Assembly: GCA_021521415.1 (NCBI GenBank) | Contig: JAIQDT010001111.1 | Span: forward strand, 434,001-498,000 | Direction: 5' to 3' | DNA length: 64,000 nt | DNA from: Bidens hawaiensis | Taxonomy: Eukaryota; Streptophyta; Magnoliopsida; Asterales; Asteraceae | Shown: piece after piece, positions 20,371 through 32,434 of the stretch | Numbering within the stretch: position 1 is the first letter of the stretch | How the letters are laid out: every line of letters starts with the position of its first letter | Notes under the pieces: model-generated | Database searches by the model: none | Seen by the model: the letters and a program-made list of their open reading frames with translations, nothing else | What the model was told of the DNA's origin: nothing | Made by a program: the position numbers and the translations under genes

Positions 20371-20972
20371 ACTATGTTTTCAAGCATACTTGAATGAATG
20401 TGTTGATTGAATATGTTAATTGATTATGATAAAATTGATTATGATTCTTATGAGGGTTTGTGCTAGATAAGTTTTAATTTGAAATTGAGAAATCTATGTG
20501 GGGATCTTAATTGATTCTTAGAAAGGATGTTTATTTGATGATTATACTTGATTATATGTCTTGTGATTAATTTCTCAAGAAATCGAGTATTTCGGGTAAA
20601 CTTTCTTCGTTATTGTCTTAACTTTAAATTAATTTACTTGATCGAGTAATGTTTGAATGTGGAAGTATACCGAGTAGAATTTGGATATATTAATCTTTCG
20701 AATAAGGTCTTATGAACTTAAATGAAATTAAAAGTTTTAATATATCAAGTGGATAATGTTATTGGTTGACAGCTAAGATTTCACAAAATGACAAAAAGCA
20801 TTTAAAACCCACTTTCAAAAGGTATAAAAGAGGGAGTAAGACAAATTTTTCAACATTATTTCCTCTCTCTCTTTCCACTGCAAATCTGGTATCACAAAGC
20901 AAACCATTCTTAAAATAGATAAGAAATTTATGAGATAGAAGAAAAAACACTTTTAAAATCTCTCACTTTATC
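20371..20972 (+). other. LARD-1 leader (left of the nested insertion)
   Basis: Non-coding AT-rich leader. It is interrupted at 20973 by the chromovirus and continues at 32435-32728 up to the ATG at 32729. No reading frame. Confidence 0.75.
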
Positions 20973-23756
20973 TGTGACAATCGTCAATTTCAGGTTAACC
21001 CCGTTAACTCAACTCCGTCAATTCAAACTTTAAGATCGTTGAATCTATAACGCACACTTCATTACATTTAAACTAGGGTTTAAATGACGCTTAACACTTA
21101 CTACATGTGTAGTCTTTCGGGATTTGCACCGAAACGCAAACGAGTTGACGCGAACGATTGATAAATAAACGACAAACGTCAAAACACCAATTATGTGATT
21201 ATTATGTGTTAGATATATGTGTGTTACTTGATTGTTATGTGGAATGTTAAACAAGAAACAAGAACCAACTAGTTTAGGCTAGAGATGTAACACTTGAAAG
21301 ATTAGGGACTTAAGTGTAACATAGATTATTATAAATATATCCTTAACTAAACCCTAACTTATTATTATCCTAAACCTACAAGACCCCATCGGCCTCTCTC
21401 TCCTTGTTCTCCACGGCTGCCGTCCATAAACACACCCATATACACATCAAATCAAGAGATTAATCCAAGAACTAGGTGCTAGGAAGGTATACTTGATCAC
21501 CTCTTACCTCTTTGTTGTTTAATTTTGATGTTTAATGGGTTGTGTGTAAACCCTAATCGGCCGATCATGTGTATGTGTGTGATTTATATGATTGTTGTTA
21601 GTTGGATAATGGATTGATAACTAGATTGATGTTGTTGCTTGATTGATTGTTGTCTTTGATTTGAGTTAAAACACAAACCCTAATCTTGTATGTATGGTGT
21701 AATTGATATGCATGGATAGTAGTTATAGTGTCTAGAGGGTTATATGGATGCATGATAGTTCATAGATTGTTATTTTGTTGAGTTTTGATGTGAACAGATT
21801 CTGGACAGAATGTATATACGATGTTTAACTGACTGTAACGAAGTGTAAACGTGAAAATTGATTGAGATTGTGGGTACTGCAGTAAACTAGGTTGAGTCTA
21901 GTTTCTATAAAGTATAAATTCGTAATTTTTGGATAAGTGGAAGTATACTTTTATGATTTTACAAAAACGTGATGCAAAGCTGAGCTGTTAGACCTGCTGT
22001 TAGGTTATGTTGTAAATGTTATATCTCATGAACTACGAGACCAATTGGGTTGGTTCCACTTCTGGAAGTTGACTCACTGAGTTAGGAACCAAACCCAAGT
22101 GGTCTTGCATTTATTGGATTTTTCGTTTAACGGGAATTGTAAATAAAATTCTGTTGCGCATTAATCTGACTGATATGAGTTTGCTGTAATGTTTTGGTCA
22201 TTATAAGAAAAATATGTGGAATAAAAATAAGATAAAATATGTTATGGAAACCTAAGATATGTATGCTTCTGTGGTGATTTTTGGTGAATTAATTGAGACG
22301 TTATGATCGGTGAACTAGTGCAATCTTTCAAGTAGAAATTCTGTCATAACGAAACTAGCTGCTGAGTTGTGTAGGAATGCATGAAATATGATAGTTTTTA
22401 TATAATTGTTGTATTTTGACCAAAATACCCTTGCGGGGAATAGTTGTTAGTTGATTGCCATGAATTGACCAAATTGCCCTTATGGGGAATAATGGTTAGC
22501 TAGTCTTTGTTTGTTGACCAAAATGCCCTTACGGGAATAATTGCTAGTAAATTGTTATGTGTGACCAAATTGCCCTTACGGGGAGAAATTGCTAGTGATA
22601 TACATTATTAGTACGTGACACGAAAGTAATTGCTCACTCATGTATCGTATCACAATTGTACTTGTTTAAGTCACACACAATTCACAAACGAAACACGAAA
22701 TCTGTTACGTGCATAGGTATTATGTGCCGAGTCTAGAGACTCGTTAAACGTACCGATACTTAGAAAATCTCTTTGTTATTTAGAACGCTAGAGAGTTTCT
22801 ACGACGCGCATCACTTGGTGATCTAGATCGGGATAATCTTCGCAAACAGTGAGTTTCACTTACCCCGCTCTTTGAACTGTTTTCAAACGTTTTTCACTTG
22901 GGGGAGATAACATACTCCGATAAACGTATTTTTCTGAGATAAACGCATATTTAAGATTTTGTTATAAATTATATATCACTTGTAAAGGCTAAGCGGCAAA
23001 CGTAACATTTGAAGTCCCACACATCGGACCGGTTAATATTTGGAATAGCGAGTCACTGTTGAGTAGTACTACTGGGTTTGACAAACCCCACCCGACGCTA
23101 AGCTCAACTGGAGGTTGAGTGGGTGTAATTTTGGCTAACACTTACCATGGTCTGGATTGACCTGGTGACGGGCACTTGATAAACAGTCAGCTTCGGTCGC
23201 GAACCACTTAGCGATACTTGTTGTATAGATTAGCTACCTATCGATATATAATTTGACATAACACTATCTGGTAATGCAAAACACTTAAACGTCGTAACGA
23301 GGTTACGCAACACTTAAACGTCGTAACGAGGTTACGCAACACTTAAACGTCGTAACGAGGTTACGCAACACTTAAACGTCGTAACGGGGTTACGCAACAC
23401 TGAAACGTCGTAACGAGGTTACGCAAAACGCTAAACGATTTATCTTATTTAACTTGTGAACTCACCAACCTTGTGTTGACACTTTTAGTATGTTATTCTC
23501 AGGTAGCCGAGGCGGGCGCGCGGTTTAGGAGCATGCATTAATTGAAAACATCTTTATTCTGCAAACTTAAATTTAACAATTACATTTGGTTTTAAGTCGT
23601 CCTGCGTGACGCAACTTTTGAATTAAGGTTTTACGCTTCCGCACTTACTTACATTTAAACGTTTTTCTTTGGTTTGATTATAACTAATGATTCCGATCCT
23701 GCCAGTTCACACCCTCTGACGGTAAAACTCCGTTAGTGGATTTTGAGGGTGTGACA
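20973..23756 (+). repeat. Chromovirus 5' LTR (2784 bp)
   Basis: Contains a TATA-like ATTATAAATATATCC (21327-21341) followed by a CT-rich start region. Four imperfect units of about 50 bp start TTGACCAAA(A/T)TGCCCTTA (22416-22592). Five 29-bp tandem units containing ACGTCGTAACGAGGTTACGC lie at 23282-23426. Nothing in it codes for protein. Confidence 0.93.
23282..23426. repeat. 29-bp tandem repeat x5 in the chromovirus 5' LTR
   Basis: Five head-to-tail 29-bp units with core CGTCGTAACGAGGTTACG, nearly identical (one G and one GA change). The same array is at 31960-32104 in the 3' LTR. The core has partial dyad symmetry (CGTCGTAACGAGGTTACG). Confidence 0.9.
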
Positions 23757-23774
23757 GATTGGTATCAGAGCCAT
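23757..23774 (+). other. Chromovirus primer binding site
   Basis: GATTGGTATCAGAGCCAT directly after the 5' LTR, complementary in TGGTATCAGAGC to the 3' end of tRNA-Met. It fixes the LTR edge at 23756. Confidence 0.88.
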
Positions 23775-23932
23775 TGGTTATAGCGAACTAGAAGCTGCAT
23801 GCATACTAGACTATAACCGCGACGACCCATTAGTTATAATGATACGCACTGCATAGGTATGTGTAGTCTTGAAATCTTATTTCTTTACCTCCTTCACTCA
23901 TACGAGCGCATATACACGGCTTACCTGTAGGA

Positions 23933-24697
23933 ATGTCGACGCCACCCTCATCATCATCCGATTCGATGACGCATGCTCACGGGAAGGAACCGCAGTTACC
24001 TACTGCCTCGCCACCCCGTGTAGTCCCGGAACTCGTAGCTCCTGCACCGAAGAGGTACCGCCCATCCGGAGGCCTGTATGAAAACGACGTTAGCTGGGAT
24101 TGGTACCCCAACATGATCAGACGTATGGTCTACCGTGAACAAGTTCCCCCATTGCCTCACCCGAACCACCCTGCTTACCCTAACACCCTACCACCCATAA
24201 CCGAACCTGTGGAGCGAGTTCTCGCAGCTGTCGTTTCTTGTTTGGAGCGTGATGTGGGTTACATGCGCTACACTAGAGAAAATGTTGCCAGACTGTTTAA
24301 AGATGGAACCGAGACTCAGGAGGAGATTGCCCGCATGGCAGCGGCAATGAAAGAAATGCAAGAGACTAGTAAGCAACAAACAAAGGTTATGATGAAGATG
24401 CAAGCCGAGATGATAGACTTGCAAGAGCAACTCCAAGAAGCAAGGACCCGAACTGAGATAGCGTTAGAACGTTGCGATATCCTACAAATGCAACTTGCTC
24501 AGAACGCAGCAGAACCTGAGGCAGAGCCTGAGGCCGAGCCCGAGGCAGAGCCTGAAGTAGAACCTGAAGAAGATCCCGAAGAGGAGCCTGAGGAGGATCC
24601 CGAGGAAGATCCCGAGGAGGAACCCGAAGAAGAACCGGAAGAAGAACCGGCTGAGGAGGAGGCACATTCAGAAGTGTCCTCAGATGACGACATCTAG
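23933..24697 (+). CDS. Extra ORF upstream of gag in the chromovirus (254 aa)
   Basis: An intact 254-codon frame between the primer site and gag. Order: Ser/Pro-rich N-terminus (about 1-45); a short conserved-looking block (NDVSWDWYPNMIRRMVYREQ, about 48-67); a helical region, probably coiled coil (about 95-185, with MAAAMKEMQETSKQQTKVMM and LQEQLQEARTRTEIALERC); then an acidic tail of repeated EPE(A/E)EPEE and PEEDPEEE (about 188-240) ending SSDDDI. No zinc finger or enzyme motif. It lies in a different frame from gag-pol (which starts at 24937), so expression would need splicing or a separate start. It is not a standard chromovirus protein, and I cannot assign a function. Confidence 0.7.
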   Translation: MSTPPSSSSDSMTHAHGKEPQLPTASPPRVVPELVAPAPKRYRPSGGLYENDVSWDWYPNMIRRMVYREQVPPLPHPNHPAYPNTLPPITEPVERVLAAVVSCLERDVGYMRYTRENVARLFKDGTETQEEIARMAAAMKEMQETSKQQTKVMMKMQAEMIDLQEQLQEARTRTEIALERCDILQMQLAQNAAEPEAEPEAEPEAEPEVEPEEDPEEEPEEDPEEDPEEEPEEEPEEEPAEEEAHSEVSSDDDI

Positions 24698-24936
24698 TGA
24701 TGATGATACTTAGATGGAGGGGTTGTCTCCATCCTAACTATTATTTTTCTATGATTTTAAGGATTGATTGGAAATACTTTGTAGCGAATACAATGGTTTT
24801 AATCATGAATTTTTATTTAGACTAATATGTGGTTGTGACGTGATTTTTTTTTCTTACCTATCTCTTATTACATGTATGGTGTGTTGTATATGAAAGAAAA
24901 ATTCATGTTTAACATTTTATACTGTGATTCTAGGAA

Positions 24937-27900
24937 ATGGCCGGAAGAAACGCTGGACGAGGACGTGGTAACATCAGCATGACTGCAGCTGAACTCCAAA
25001 CTCTGCTGAATGACCATGTGGCGGCCGCTTTAGCCGCACACGTTCAGAATCAAACTGGAGGTCCAAGTGGAACGTGTACTTTCAAGAACTACCTTGACTG
25101 CAAGCCCAGTACGTTTAAGGGCACTGAGGGAGCTATAGGCTTCCTGCGTTGGGCTGAGAAGGCCGAGTCGGCCTTTGAGATGTGTAACTGTCCCCCTGCC
25201 AGTAGGGTCAAATTCGCTGCTGGGACACTTGAGGATTCCGCCCTCACTTGGTGGAATTCGAACGTCCAGATCCTTGGATTGGAACTGGCTAACGCGATGA
25301 ACTGGGAGGAGTTCAAAAACATGATGCGAGAGGAGTACTGTCCGAGGGAAGAGATTGCGAAGTTAGAGTCGGAGTTTTGGTCGTTGAAGATGGTGGGTTC
25401 GGAGATTGAAGCCTACACTACTCGTTCGCACGAGTTGGATGTAATGTGTCCGCGGATGGTGGATCCGCCGAGCAAGAGAATAGAGATGTACATTGATGGG
25501 TTAGCACCACAGATTCAGGGTATGGTGACGTCTTCCAGACCAGCCACGATCCAACAAGCGATCCGTTTGGCTCACAAATTGACGGATCAGGCTGTGACTC
25601 AGGGTGCGTTACCACCAAGGGGTTCGACTGTTAAAGCCCGTGACAACCCGAGTAATGACCACGTCAGCAACAGTAACAACAACAGCAACCCGAACAGCGG
25701 GAAGAGAAAGTTTGACAACACCAGAACTTCATCCTCAAACCTCCCACCGCAACACCACTACCGTAAGCCCGAATTTACTCGGAGTTTCAATACTCAGAAT
25801 CACAACAACAACAACAACAACGGTAGCGGGCAGGTTTCGAGCGGATATACTGGGAAATATCCAAAGTGCAACAGGTGCAACTTTCATCATGTTGGCCAGT
25901 GTGACCGTGTCAAGTGTCAAAGATGCGGAAAGATAGGTCACCAAGCGAAAGAATGTAGAGGAGACCTTGCGGCAAAGGGTGCTCCTAAGCCACCAATGAC
26001 AACTAAGGGGTGCTTTGAATGTGGGCAGGAAGGTCATTTCCGGAAAGATTGCCCCAAGCTGAAACAGAATGACAATAATGGGGGTAATGGAAGTGGCAGT
26101 AACGGTGGAGGAAATGGCAAAGGAAGAGCGTTTGTGATTGGATCGGGTCAAGCCCGCAATGATCCGCATGTGGTGTCTGGTAAGTTCCCTGTAAACGATT
26201 GTTTTGCTTCTGTTTTGTTTGACACTGGAGCTGATAGGAGTTTTGTGTCAAAAGCTTTTAGCCAACTTTTAAACCTTACTCCAACCCCGTTAGACGCTAA
26301 GTTTCCTGTTGAATTAGCTAACGGTAAAACTGTAGTAACAACTCATATACTTGCGGGATGTAAGTTGAAACTGTCAGGTCATGTCTTTGACATCGACCTT
26401 ATTCCTTTTACGCTTAGTAGTTTCGATGTCGTTGTCGGCATGGACTGGTTATCCAAGAACCGAGCGGAGATTATATGCCATGATAAGATAGTCCATATTA
26501 CCACCCCTTCCGGCGAGATCATTTCGGTCCGAGGCGAGAGAAGCGGAATGACCACCAGCGTCATTACCCTTTTGAAGGCACAGAAGTATCTACGAAAGGG
26601 TCATCCGGCAATTTTGGCGCAGATTGTTGAGAAACCCGCGGAGGAGAAAGGAATTGAAGACATACCGGTTGTGCGAGACTTTCCGGAAGTTTTCCCGGAG
26701 GATTTGCCCGGACTCCCTCCTATTCGTCAAGTCGAATTCCAAATCGAGTTGACACCCGGTGCAGCACCCATAGCACGAGCCCCGTATCGACTCGCACCGG
26801 CGGAACTTCATGAGTTGTCCATTCAATTGCAAGATTTGTTGGATAAAGGTTTTATCCGACCTAGCTCATCGCCATGGGGAGCCCCTGTCTTGTTTGTCCG
26901 AAAGAAAGACGGGACTTTCCGAATGTGTATCGACTACCGGGAGTTGAACAAGGTGACGGTCAAGAACCGTTATCCTTTACCCCGAATTGATGATTTGTTT
27001 GACCAGCTTCAGGGATCGAGTTACTACTCGAAGATCGATCTACGATCCGGTTACCACCAGCTGAGAGTGCGTGAAGAAGATATTTCAAAGACGGCTTTCA
27101 GAACACGGTATGGTCACTACGAGTTTTCGGTTATGCCTTTTGGCCTAACCAACGCACCAGCCGTATTTATGGATCTCATGAATCAAGTATGCAAGGCGTA
27201 CCTCGACAAGTTCGTGATTGTTTTCATCGATGATATTCTCGTCTACTCCAAGAACGAGACTGATCACAAAGAGCACTTAAGGGTAATTCTGGAACTATTG
27301 AAGAAGGAACAACTGTATGCTAAACTCTCGAAATGTGAATTTTGGCTTCGCGAGGTTCACTTTTTAGGACATGTGATCAACGAGAATGGTATCCATGTCG
27401 ATCCCGGTAAGGTAGAGGCCATCAAAAACTGGGAAGCACCTAAGACTCCGACTGAGGTGCGACAATTCCTAGGACTGGCCGGCTACTACCGGCGTTTCAT
27501 CGAGGGATTTTCAAAGATTGCTCAACCCCTCACCGCTTTTACCCACAAGGGCACTAAGTACAACTGGGGTGACGCGCAAGAATCCGCTTTTCAACTGTTG
27601 AAAACCAAACTTTGTAGCGCCCCTATTTTAGCCCTCCCCGAGGGAACGGAAAATTTTGAGGTACACTGTGACGCATCTATACAAGGTCTCGGTTGTGTGC
27701 TGATGCAACTCGAGAAGGTTATAGCCTACGCCTCTAGACAACTACGGGTTCACGAGAAGAACTACACGACCCATGATTTGGAACTCGGAGCTGTGGTGTT
27801 TGCTCTTAAGATATGGAGGCATTACTTGTACGGTACCAAGTTTACCATTTACACCTACCACAAGAGTCTCCAACATATCTACGATCAGAAGGAGCTGAAC

Positions 27901-29097
27901 ATGCGACAGCGTCGTTGGGTCGAGCTGCTTAAAGATTATGATTGTGCCATCAAGTACCACCCTGGCAAGGCCAATGTGGTGGCCGACGCCCTCAGCAGAA
28001 AAGAAACAGATAAACCCAGACGGGTGAGAGCATTGCAACTCACGATTCATGCCAGCTTACCCGATCAGATTCGCGATGCGCAACTGGAAGCTTTGAAAGA
28101 TGATAATCTTCCATCGGAACTCATGCGGGGCATGAGCAAGCAACTTGAAACCAGATCGGACGGGGTCCGATATTTTGAGAACCGGATTTGGGTTCCACGA
28201 CACGGAGAGTTGAGAACTCTAGTGATGGACGAAGCTCACAAGTCCCGATATTCTATCCACCCTGGCTCAGATAAAATGTATCATGATTTAAAGGCACTTT
28301 ACTGGTGGCCAAACATGAAAGCCGACATTGCCACCTACGTGAGCAAATGTTTGACTTGTGCCAGAGTCAAGATAGAATACCAGAAACCATCTGGCCTTCT
28401 GCAACAACCGGAACTCCCAATGTGGAAATGGGAACACATCTCTATGGACTTTATTACGGGTTTGCCTAAGACACCGACGGGATGCGATACCATCTGGGTG
28501 ATCGTTGACCGGTTGACTAAATCGGCACACTTCCTAGCGATTAAAGAAACAGACAAAATGGAAAGACTGACTCGAGTATACATGAAAGAAGTGGTGTCTA
28601 GACACGGAGTGCCTGTCTCGATCATTTCCGATCGAGATTCTCGTTTCACCTCGCACTTTTGGAAGTCGCTGCAAAGCGCACTGGGCACCTGTCTCGATAT
28701 GAGTATAGCATACCATCCTCAGACGGATGGGCAAAGTGAACGGACTATCCAGACCCTGGAGGATATGTTGCGTGCATGCGTCTTAGATTTCGGAAAAAGT
28801 TGGGAACCCCACTTACCCTTGGTAGAGTTTTCGTATAATAACAGCTACCACGCAAGTATTAAGGCAGCGCCGTTTGAAGCGCTGTACGGACGGAAGTGTC
28901 GATCACCACTCTGCTGGGCAGAGGTGGGTGATAGCCAAATCACTGGTCCGGAACTGGTACTCGAAACCTCGGAAAAGATTGTTCAAATCCGAAATCGCAT
29001 GGCAGCAGCACGAGATCGCCAAAAGAGTTACGCCGACAAGCGCCGAAAACCTCTCGAATTTCAAGTGAACGATCGGTGGTGTGGTTCGCTTTGGTAA
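24937..29097 (+). pseudogene. Chromovirus gag-pol polyprotein (1386 codons, C-terminus shifted)
   Basis: ATG 24937 opens one long frame. Retrotransposon gag domain (about residues 45-220, [22 protein letters not shown]); two CCHC zinc knuckles (about 326-339 and 359-372); aspartic protease ([12 protein letters not shown], about 426-437); reverse transcriptase (FIDDILVYS, about 763-771); RNase H (CDASIQGLG near 911; a Tyr in TYHKSLQ at residue 974); integrase with HHCC finger (about 1100-1150) and D,D,E near 1170, 1231 and 1266. The frame ends prematurely at 29097 in the integrase C-terminal part. The chromodomain continues in another frame from about 29081, pointing to a short non-multiple-of-three deletion around 29070-29081. 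Confidence 0.9.
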
Positions 29098-29518
29098 GCG
29101 AAACAAACTCAACCCACGATATGTTGGTCCGTACCGGATAACTGAGCGCATTGGTCCGGTGGCGTACCGACTGGACCTACCAACAGAACTCAGTGGCGTA
29201 CACGATGTATTCCACGTATCAAATTTGAAGAAATGCCTATCTGATGAAACCCAAGTAGTCTCTTTGGAGGAACTACAAGTTGATGAACAGTTACGGTTCA
29301 TTGAGGAACCAGTCGAGGTTTTGGATTGGGAAACCAAAACGCTCAAACGCAGCAAAATTCCAATCGTTAAGGTTCGTTGGAACTCGAGACGTGGACCGGA
29401 GTTCACGTGGGAACGCGAGGATCACATGATGAAAAAGTATCCTCACCTTTTTGAAGGGCTAACCAAACACCGAAAACCGCGAAACCCGGCAAACCGTCAA
29501 ACATCACCGGAGGTATGA
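29081..29518 (+). pseudogene. Chromovirus integrase tail and chromodomain (displaced frame)
   Basis: Frame of 145 codons: integrase C-terminal GPY/F module (NPRYVGPYRITERIGPVAYR), VHDVFHVSNLKKC linker and a chromodomain (VEVLDWETKTLKRSK, IVKVRWNSRRGPEFTWERED) ending near 29455. It lacks its own ATG; it is the continuation of gag-pol after the frameshift. In chromoviruses this domain steers integration to particular chromatin. As the frame stands, the polyprotein would lack it. Confidence 0.88.
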
Positions 29519-29650
29519 ACTAAATTTCGGGACGAAATTTCTTTCTACTAGGGGATGATATGACAAACTGAAAATTTTTCTTACTTTTTCAGGCTCTCAT
29601 CACGACTTGACTCAAATTTTCGGGACGAAAATTCTTTAACATGGGAATGA
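29519..29650 (+). other. Chromovirus 3' untranslated tract before the 3' LTR
   Basis: Contains two copies of a TTTCGGGACGAAA inverted motif (29525-29537 and 29619-29631) and a purine-rich ACATGGGAATGA next to the LTR, the probable polypurine tract. Confidence 0.6.
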
Positions 29651-32434
29651 TGTGACAATCGTCAATTTCAGGTTAACCCCGTTAACTCAACTCCGTCAAT
29701 TCAAACTTTAAGATCGTTGAATCTATAACGCACACTTCATTACATTTAAACTAGGGTTTAAATGACGCTTAACACTTACTACATGTGTAGTCTTTCGGGA
29801 TTTGCACCGAAACGCAAACGAGTTGACGCGAACGATTGATAAATAAACGACAAACGTCAAAACACCAATTATGTGATTATTATGTGTTAGATATATGTGT
29901 GTTACTTGATTGTTATGTCGAATGTTAAACAAGAAACAAGAACCAACTAGTTTAGGCTAGAGATGTAACACTTGAAAGATTAGGGACTTAAGTGTAACAT
30001 AGATTATTATAAATATATCCTTAACTAAACCCTAACTTATTATTATCCTAAACCTACAAGACCCCATCGGCCTCTCTCTCCTTGTTCTCCACGGCTGCCG
30101 TCCATAAACACACCCATATACACATCAAATCAAGAGATTAATCCAAGAACTAGGTGCTAGGAAGGTATACTTGATCACCTCTTACCTCTTTGTTGTTTAA
30201 TTTTGATGTTTAATGGGTTGTGTGTAAACCCTAATCGGCCGATCATGTGTATGTGTGTGATTTATATGATTGTTGTTAGTTGGATAATGGATTGATAACT
30301 AGATTGATGTTGTTGCTTGATTGATTGTTGTCTTTGATTTGAGTTAAAACACAAACCCTAATCTTGTATGTATGGTGTAATTGATATGCATGGATAGTAG
30401 TTATAGTGTCTAGAGGGTTATATGGATGCATGATAGTTCATAGATTGTTATTTTGTTGAGTTTTGATGTGAACAGATTCTGGACAGAATGTATATACGAT
30501 GTTTAACTGACTGTAACGAAGTGTAAACGTGAAAATTGATTGAGATTGTGGGTACTGCAGTAAACTAGGTTGAGTCTAGTTTCTATAAAGTATAAATTCG
30601 TAATTTTTGGATAAGTGGAAGTATACTTTTATGATTTTACAAAAACGTGATGCAAAGCTGAGCTGTTAGACCTGCTGTTAGGTTATGTTGTAAATGTTAT
30701 ATCTCATGAACTACGAGACCAATTGGGTTGGTTCCACTTCTGGAAGTTGACTCACTGAGTTAGGAACCAAACCCAAGTGGTCTTGCATTTATTGGATTTT
30801 TCGTTTAACGGGAATTGTAAATAAAATTCTGTTGCGCATTAATCTGACTGATATGAGTTTGCTGTAATGTTTTGGTCATTATAAGAAAAATATGTGGAAT
30901 AAAAATAAGATAAAATATGTTCTGGAAACCTAAGATATGTATGCTTCTGTGGTGATTTTTGGTGAATTAATTGAGACGTTATGATCGGTGAACTAGTGCA
31001 ATCTTTCAAGTAGAAATTCTGTCATAACGAAACTAGCTGCTGAGTTGTGTAGGAATGCATGAAATATGATAGTTTTTATATAATTGTTGTATTTTGACCA
31101 AAATACCCTTGCGGGGAATAGTTGTTAGTTGATTGCCATGAATTGACCAAATTGCCCTTATGGGGAATAATGGTTAGCTAGTCTTTGTTTGTTGACCAAA
31201 ATGCCCTTACGGGAATAATTGCTAGTAAATTGTTATGTGTGACCAAATTGCCCTTACGGGGAGAAATTGCTAGTGATATACATTATTAGTACGTGACACG
31301 AAAGTAATTGCTCACTCATGTATCGTATCACAATTGTACTTGTTTAAGTCACACACAATTCACAAACGAAACACGAAATCTGTTACGTGCATAGGTATTA
31401 TGTGCCGAGTCTAGAGACTCGTTAAACGTACCGATACTTAGAAAATCTCTTTGTTATTTAGAACGCTAGAGAGTTTCTACGACGCGCATCACTTGGTGAT
31501 CTAGATCGGGATAATCTTCGCAAACAGTGAGTTTCACTTACCCCGCTCTTTGAACTGTTTTCAAACGTTTTTCACTTGGGGGAGATAACATACTCCGATA
31601 AACGTATTTTTCTGAGATAAACGCATATTTAAGATTTTGTTATAAATTATATATCACTTGTAAAGGCTAAGCGGCAAACGTAACATTTGAAGTCCCACAC
31701 ATCGGACCGGTTAATATTTGGAATAGCGAGTCACTGTTGAGTAGTACTACTGGGTTTGACAAACCCCACCCGACGCTAAGCTCAACTGGAGGTTGAGTGG
31801 GTGTAATTTTGGCTAACACTTACCATGGTCTGGATTGACCTGGTGACGGGCACTTGATAAACAGTCAGCTTCGGTCGCGAACCACTTAGCGATACTTGTT
31901 GTATAGATTAGCTACCTATCGATATATAATTTGACATAACACTATCTGGTAATGCAAAACACTTAAACGTCGTAACGAGGTTACGCAACACTTAAACGTC
32001 GTAACGAGGTTACGCAACACTTAAACGTCGTAACGAGGTTACGCAACACTTAAACGTCGTAACGGGGTTACGCAACACTGAAACGTCGTAACGAGGTTAC
32101 GCAAAACGCTAAACGATTTATCTTATTTAACTTGTGAACTCACCAACCTTGTGTTGACACTTTTAGTATGTTATTCTCAGGTAGCCGAGGCGGGCGCGCG
32201 GTTTAGGAGCATGCATTAATTGAAAACATCTTTATTCTGCAAACTTAAATTTAACAATTACATTTGGTTTTAAGTCGTCCTGCGTGACGCAACTTTTGAA
32301 TTAAGGTTTTACGCTTCCGCACTTACTTACATTTAAACGTTTTTCTTTGGTTTGATTATAACTAATGATTCCGATCCTGCCAGTTCACACCCTCTGACGG
32401 TAAAACTCCGTTAGTGGATTTTGAGGGTGTGACA
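29651..32434 (+). repeat. Chromovirus 3' LTR (2784 bp)
   Basis: Identical in length to the 5' LTR at a constant offset of 8678 bp. Mismatches seen: position 29919 (C for G) and 30922 (C for A). Includes the 29-bp x5 array at 31960-32104. Confidence 0.93.

Larger units (their letters stand above)
20973..32434 (+). mobile_element. Tekay-like Ty3/gypsy chromovirus, very recent insertion
   Basis: An 11,462-bp element with two LTRs of identical length (2784 bp; 20973-23756 and 29651-32434), ends TGTGACA...GTGTGACA and the duplication TTATC (20968-20972 and 32435-32439). It carries a tRNA-Met primer site, an extra upstream ORF, gag-pol (gag, protease, reverse transcriptase, RNase H, integrase) and a C-terminal chromodomain. 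The chromodomain and domain order place it among chromoviruses, most like Tekay/Del. I found two LTR mismatches by eye (21241 G versus 29919 C; 22244 A versus 30922 C). At 1.3e-8 substitutions per site per year that is only tens of thousands of years. The pol frame is nevertheless broken. Confidence 0.93.

Noticed and set aside
21045..21254. 69-codon - strand frame, repeated at 29723-29932
   Set aside because: It lies in the two copies of the chromovirus LTR, has no domain and duplicates only because the LTRs do.
23282..23426. CRISPR-like array (29-bp repeats)
   Set aside because: The repeats are directly adjacent without unique spacers, in a eukaryotic LTR; it is a minisatellite.
24387..24697. 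Three - strand frames with Ser-Gly, Leu-Phe and Pro-Arg repeats
   Set aside because: They mirror the acidic repeat of the + strand ORF at 23933-24697 in other frames.
29081..29097. Programmed -1 or +1 frameshift in chromovirus pol
   Set aside because: No slippery heptamer is visible, the overlap is not at a gag-pol border, and domain spacing is too short across the joint; a deletion explains it better.
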